Shown here: positions 36,637-38,032 of the stretch, one piece after another
How the letters are laid out: the number at the start of each line of letters is the position of its first letter
How positions within the stretch are numbered: the first letter of the stretch is position 1
Program-made: the position numbers and the translations under genes
The notes under the pieces: model-generated
Database searches by the model: none
What the model saw: the letters and a program-made list of their open reading frames with translations, nothing else
Told to the model about the DNA's origin: nothing
DNA from: Elusimicrobiota bacterium
Lineage (GTDB): Bacteria; Elusimicrobiota; Elusimicrobia; UBA1565; UBA9628
Assembly (NCBI GenBank): GCA_003151975.1
Contig: PLZD01000013.1
Coordinates: 1 to 38,032, forward strand
Length of the DNA stretch: 38,032 nucleotides
Direction: 5' to 3'

Positions 36637-36672
36637 TCCGCATAGCTGCGGCGGTGAGGGGCGAGTTATCAT
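36637..36672 (+). promoter_or_regulatory. TCCG-N24-TATCAT promoter of the small Cys-rich protein gene
   Basis: TCCGCA (36637-36642), 24 bp, TATCAT (36667-36672). The leader runs about 75 nt to the ATG at 36752. It is the one member with 24 bp instead of 23. Confidence 0.5.
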
Positions 36673-36751
36673 TCAAGTAGTCGATGCGGGAGACTAACAT
36701 GAAACGCAGCGCTTCGGTTGTGTGGCATGGAATGTATCAAAGGAGATTCTA

Positions 36752-37087
36752 ATGGAAAATAAATGTTCATGCGGCGGGCAATCCGGTTGTGCCGGCGAAC
36801 AAGGCGCCTGCGGCCATGAGGCTTGCGAGACCAGGAAAGCGGCTTGCTGCCAAGTGGAAAAGGCCGTTGAAATGTGGACCTGCGCCGGTCACCAAGCGTG
36901 GAAAGAAGTCCATGTGGAGCTGTTGAAAGCCAAGATCCTGAAGGCTTGGGGGCCTCAGATGGAAAAGACGGCCGACGCCGTCGTGGAAGCGATGGGGACC
37001 CAATGGCAAGCGGCGCTGGCCCAAGGGAAGGCCAAGGCGGATCTGAAACAAAAAATCGCGTCGATCTTCAGCGAGCAAAAACAATAA
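36752..37087 (+). CDS. Small Cys-rich-headed helical protein (111 aa)
   Basis: I do not recognise this protein. The first 33 residues hold seven Cys and some Gly/His (CSCGGQSGC ... CGHEACETRKAACC), a likely metal-binding or redox head. The rest is helical and amphipathic (WKEVHVELLKAKILKAWGPQMEKTADAVVEAMG...LKQKIASIFSEQ). There is no signal peptide. AAGGAG lies 5 nt before the ATG; the alternative ATG at 36722 lacks one. It is the first gene of a run of three tiny genes. Confidence 0.7.
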   Translation: MENKCSCGGQSGCAGEQGACGHEACETRKAACCQVEKAVEMWTCAGHQAWKEVHVELLKAKILKAWGPQMEKTADAVVEAMGTQWQAALAQGKAKADLKQKIASIFSEQKQ

Positions 37088-37106
37088 TCTAGAATTGGAG
37101 GCGCAC

Positions 37107-37385
37107 ATGAAATCGAAATCGAAGTCCAAGCCCAGGCCGCAGGGCCCTCGTCTTGCGCCGGGGATGCAGAAAACTCACGACGTCTCGCCGTCCGTTGTTC
37201 CGAAGGAGATGCCGCAGAATGTCTTCACGCCCATGGAGACCGGCCAGCCGGATCAGGAGCGCGTTCCAGGCTTCGACAACCCCCAGGCCGCGCAAGGGGG
37301 GCTCGGTCCGCTCAATCAAGAAGGAGAGGGCGAACGCCAAAACGATCAGCTCGCGGCGCTCGAACAGATCGAACCGGAAGGCTAA
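37107..37385 (+). CDS. Small disordered hydrophilic protein (92 aa)
   Basis: The N-terminus is Lys/Ser-rich (MKSKSKSKPRPQ) and the rest is rich in Gln, Glu, Pro and Gly with no hydrophobic core, so it is probably disordered. GGAGG lies 6 nt before the ATG at 37107, which is preferred to the ATG at 37095. Its neighbours are likewise very small. In character it resembles stress-linked hydrophilic proteins, but there is no family evidence. Confidence 0.65.
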   Translation: MKSKSKSKPRPQGPRLAPGMQKTHDVSPSVVPKEMPQNVFTPMETGQPDQERVPGFDNPQAAQGGLGPLNQEGEGERQNDQLAALEQIEPEG

Positions 37386-37414
37386 AACTATTCGCGCGCC
37401 GCAAGGAGGCTCCT

Positions 37415-37600
37415 TTGGCGAGATACGGACACAAAGCCCAGTTGAAAGTTCGCCGCGCGATGCACGAGCTTAAACGAGGAGAGCTTAAGTCGGGCCGCTC
37501 GGGAAGAAAGGTCACCAGCCGCAAGCAGGCTGTGGCTATCGGGCTCGCCGAGGCCCGACGGGAGGGCGGAAAGGTTCCAGTCAAGCCGAAGGTCAGTTGA
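37415..37600 (+). CDS. DUF6496-like small basic protein (61 aa)
   Basis: The sequence MARYGHKAQLKVRRAMHELKRGEL ... GKVTSRKQAVAIGLAEARREGGKVP-like pattern is that of the DUF6496 family: MARYGxKAQxKVxxAMHExKxGxLxSGxSGxKVTxxKQAIAIGLSEARxxGxKVP. Function unknown; the proteins are basic and possibly nucleic-acid-binding. The start is TTG at 37415, five nucleotides after AAGGAGG. It lies 13 bp before the alpha-glucan phosphorylase gene, so the two may be co-transcribed. Confidence 0.8.
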   Translation: MARYGHKAQLKVRRAMHELKRGELKSGRSGRKVTSRKQAVAIGLAEARREGGKVPVKPKVS

Positions 37601-37613
37601 GATCAATAAGGCC

Positions 37614-38032
37614 ATGAGCGAAGAAAATCTGGAACGTCATCCGGTATACGGATTTCTTCCCCAGGGAATCGACGGCGTCGATTCCCTGGTCGAACTGGCC
37701 CTGGACATGCGCTGGACCTGGAGCCATGCGGCCGACGAGGTGTGGCGGCAGCTGGATCCCGTGCTGTGGGACCTGACGCATCACCCATGCGATGTCCTGC
37801 AGACGGTTTCCCGGGAGAAGATTCGCAGCGCCCTCGCCGAGCCGGCCTTCCGCAAGAAGATCGACGCCCTCGTGCGGTCCAAAAATCGGGCGGCGGCGGC
37901 GCCCGCGTGGTTTCAGAAGCAGCATCCCAAGACGCCCCTGACCTGCGTGGCGTATTTCAGCATGGAATTCATGTTGAGCGAAGCGCTCCCGATCTATTCG
38001 GGCGGCTTGGGCAATGTGGCCGGCGATCAACT
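37614..38032 (+). CDS. Alpha-glucan (glycogen/starch) phosphorylase, partial
   Basis: The frame opens at ATG 37614 and runs off the window without a stop (139 codons seen). The N-terminal part matches the DUF3417 module (VDSLVELALDMRWTWSHAADEVWRQLDPVLWDLTHHP) and then the phosphorylase start (LTCVAYFSMEFMLSEALPIYSGGLGNVAGDQ). Enzymes of this GlgP type release glucose 1-phosphate from alpha-1,4-glucans using PLP; the PLP lysine is outside the window. AAGG upstream is a weak ribosome site. Partial at the right edge. Confidence 0.92.
   Translation, partial: MSEENLERHPVYGFLPQGIDGVDSLVELALDMRWTWSHAADEVWRQLDPVLWDLTHHPCDVLQTVSREKIRSALAEPAFRKKIDALVRSKNRAAAAPAWFQKQHPKTPLTCVAYFSMEFMLSEALPIYSGGLGNVAGDQ

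Noticed and set aside
26202-37600. Genomic island or phage segment in the accessory region
   Set aside because: No integrase, transposase, tRNA or flanking direct repeats are visible; the genes look chromosomal.

Overview
This is a GC-rich, gene-dense bacterial chromosome segment with no rRNA, tRNA, CRISPR array, phage or insertion sequence that I can see. About 40 genes fill it and no gene-free stretch exceeds about 230 bases. The cell is Gram-negative (diderm): many signal peptides, an outer-membrane phospholipase, a PorV-like outer-membrane protein, ExbB/ExbD and TonB-type genes, and PqiA-like and periplasmic thiol proteins. The pairing of an S53 protease carrying an FlgD/type 9-like C-terminal domain with a PorV-family protein, plus CHASE2 kinase style, hints at an Elusimicrobiota-like lineage; this assignment is inference and not proven.

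Layout. 0-6.7 kb: five secreted proteins (an unknown 738-residue protein, an HExxH metalloprotease-like protein, a cyclophilin lipoprotein, a papain-family protease, an HtrA-type protease). 6.8-13.3 kb: one tightly overlapped minus-strand operon running cysM-like synthase, JAMM peptidase, ubiquitin-like/E1/rhodanese fusion, CHASE2 histidine kinase, beta-lactamase-like protein, mutM, headed by a perfect 25-bp IscR type-1-like palindrome. 13.5-17.9 kb: S53 protease and PorV-like protein. 17.9-21.1 kb: an iron cluster (cupredoxin, FTR1 permease, beta-barrel, NicO-type transporter, GNAT) behind two Fur-like boxes. 21.1-23.2 kb: tetR, tlpA-like and dsbA-like genes with a strong hairpin terminator abutting the tlpA start codon. 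23.3-26.2 kb: a lytic transglycosylase, a small membrane protein, a NamZ-family muramidase and a small Ig-like protein. 26.4-31.7 kb: a complete phospholipid-repair operon (small protein, pldA, lplT, aas, crp-like regulator). 31.8-33.9 kb: exbB, exbD and a TonB-like/Sel1 fusion. 34.0-37.6 kb: a catalase-like protein, a PqiA-like protein and a run of very small proteins. The window ends inside an alpha-glucan phosphorylase.

Two patterns recur. First, seven start codons sit exactly 6 nt downstream of a -10 hexamer (TATACT, TATAAT, TAGACT and similar), which predicts leaderless mRNAs. Second, eight promoters carry TCCG(C/N)A exactly 23 nt (one case 24) upstream of the -10. Seven of these eight lie between 24.4 and 36.7 kb and drive genes of envelope maintenance (lytic transglycosylase, NamZ, the pldA-lplT-aas operon, ExbBD, PqiA-like and small proteins). 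I read this as a shared promoter class, possibly an envelope regulon, that the gene annotation alone does not reveal.
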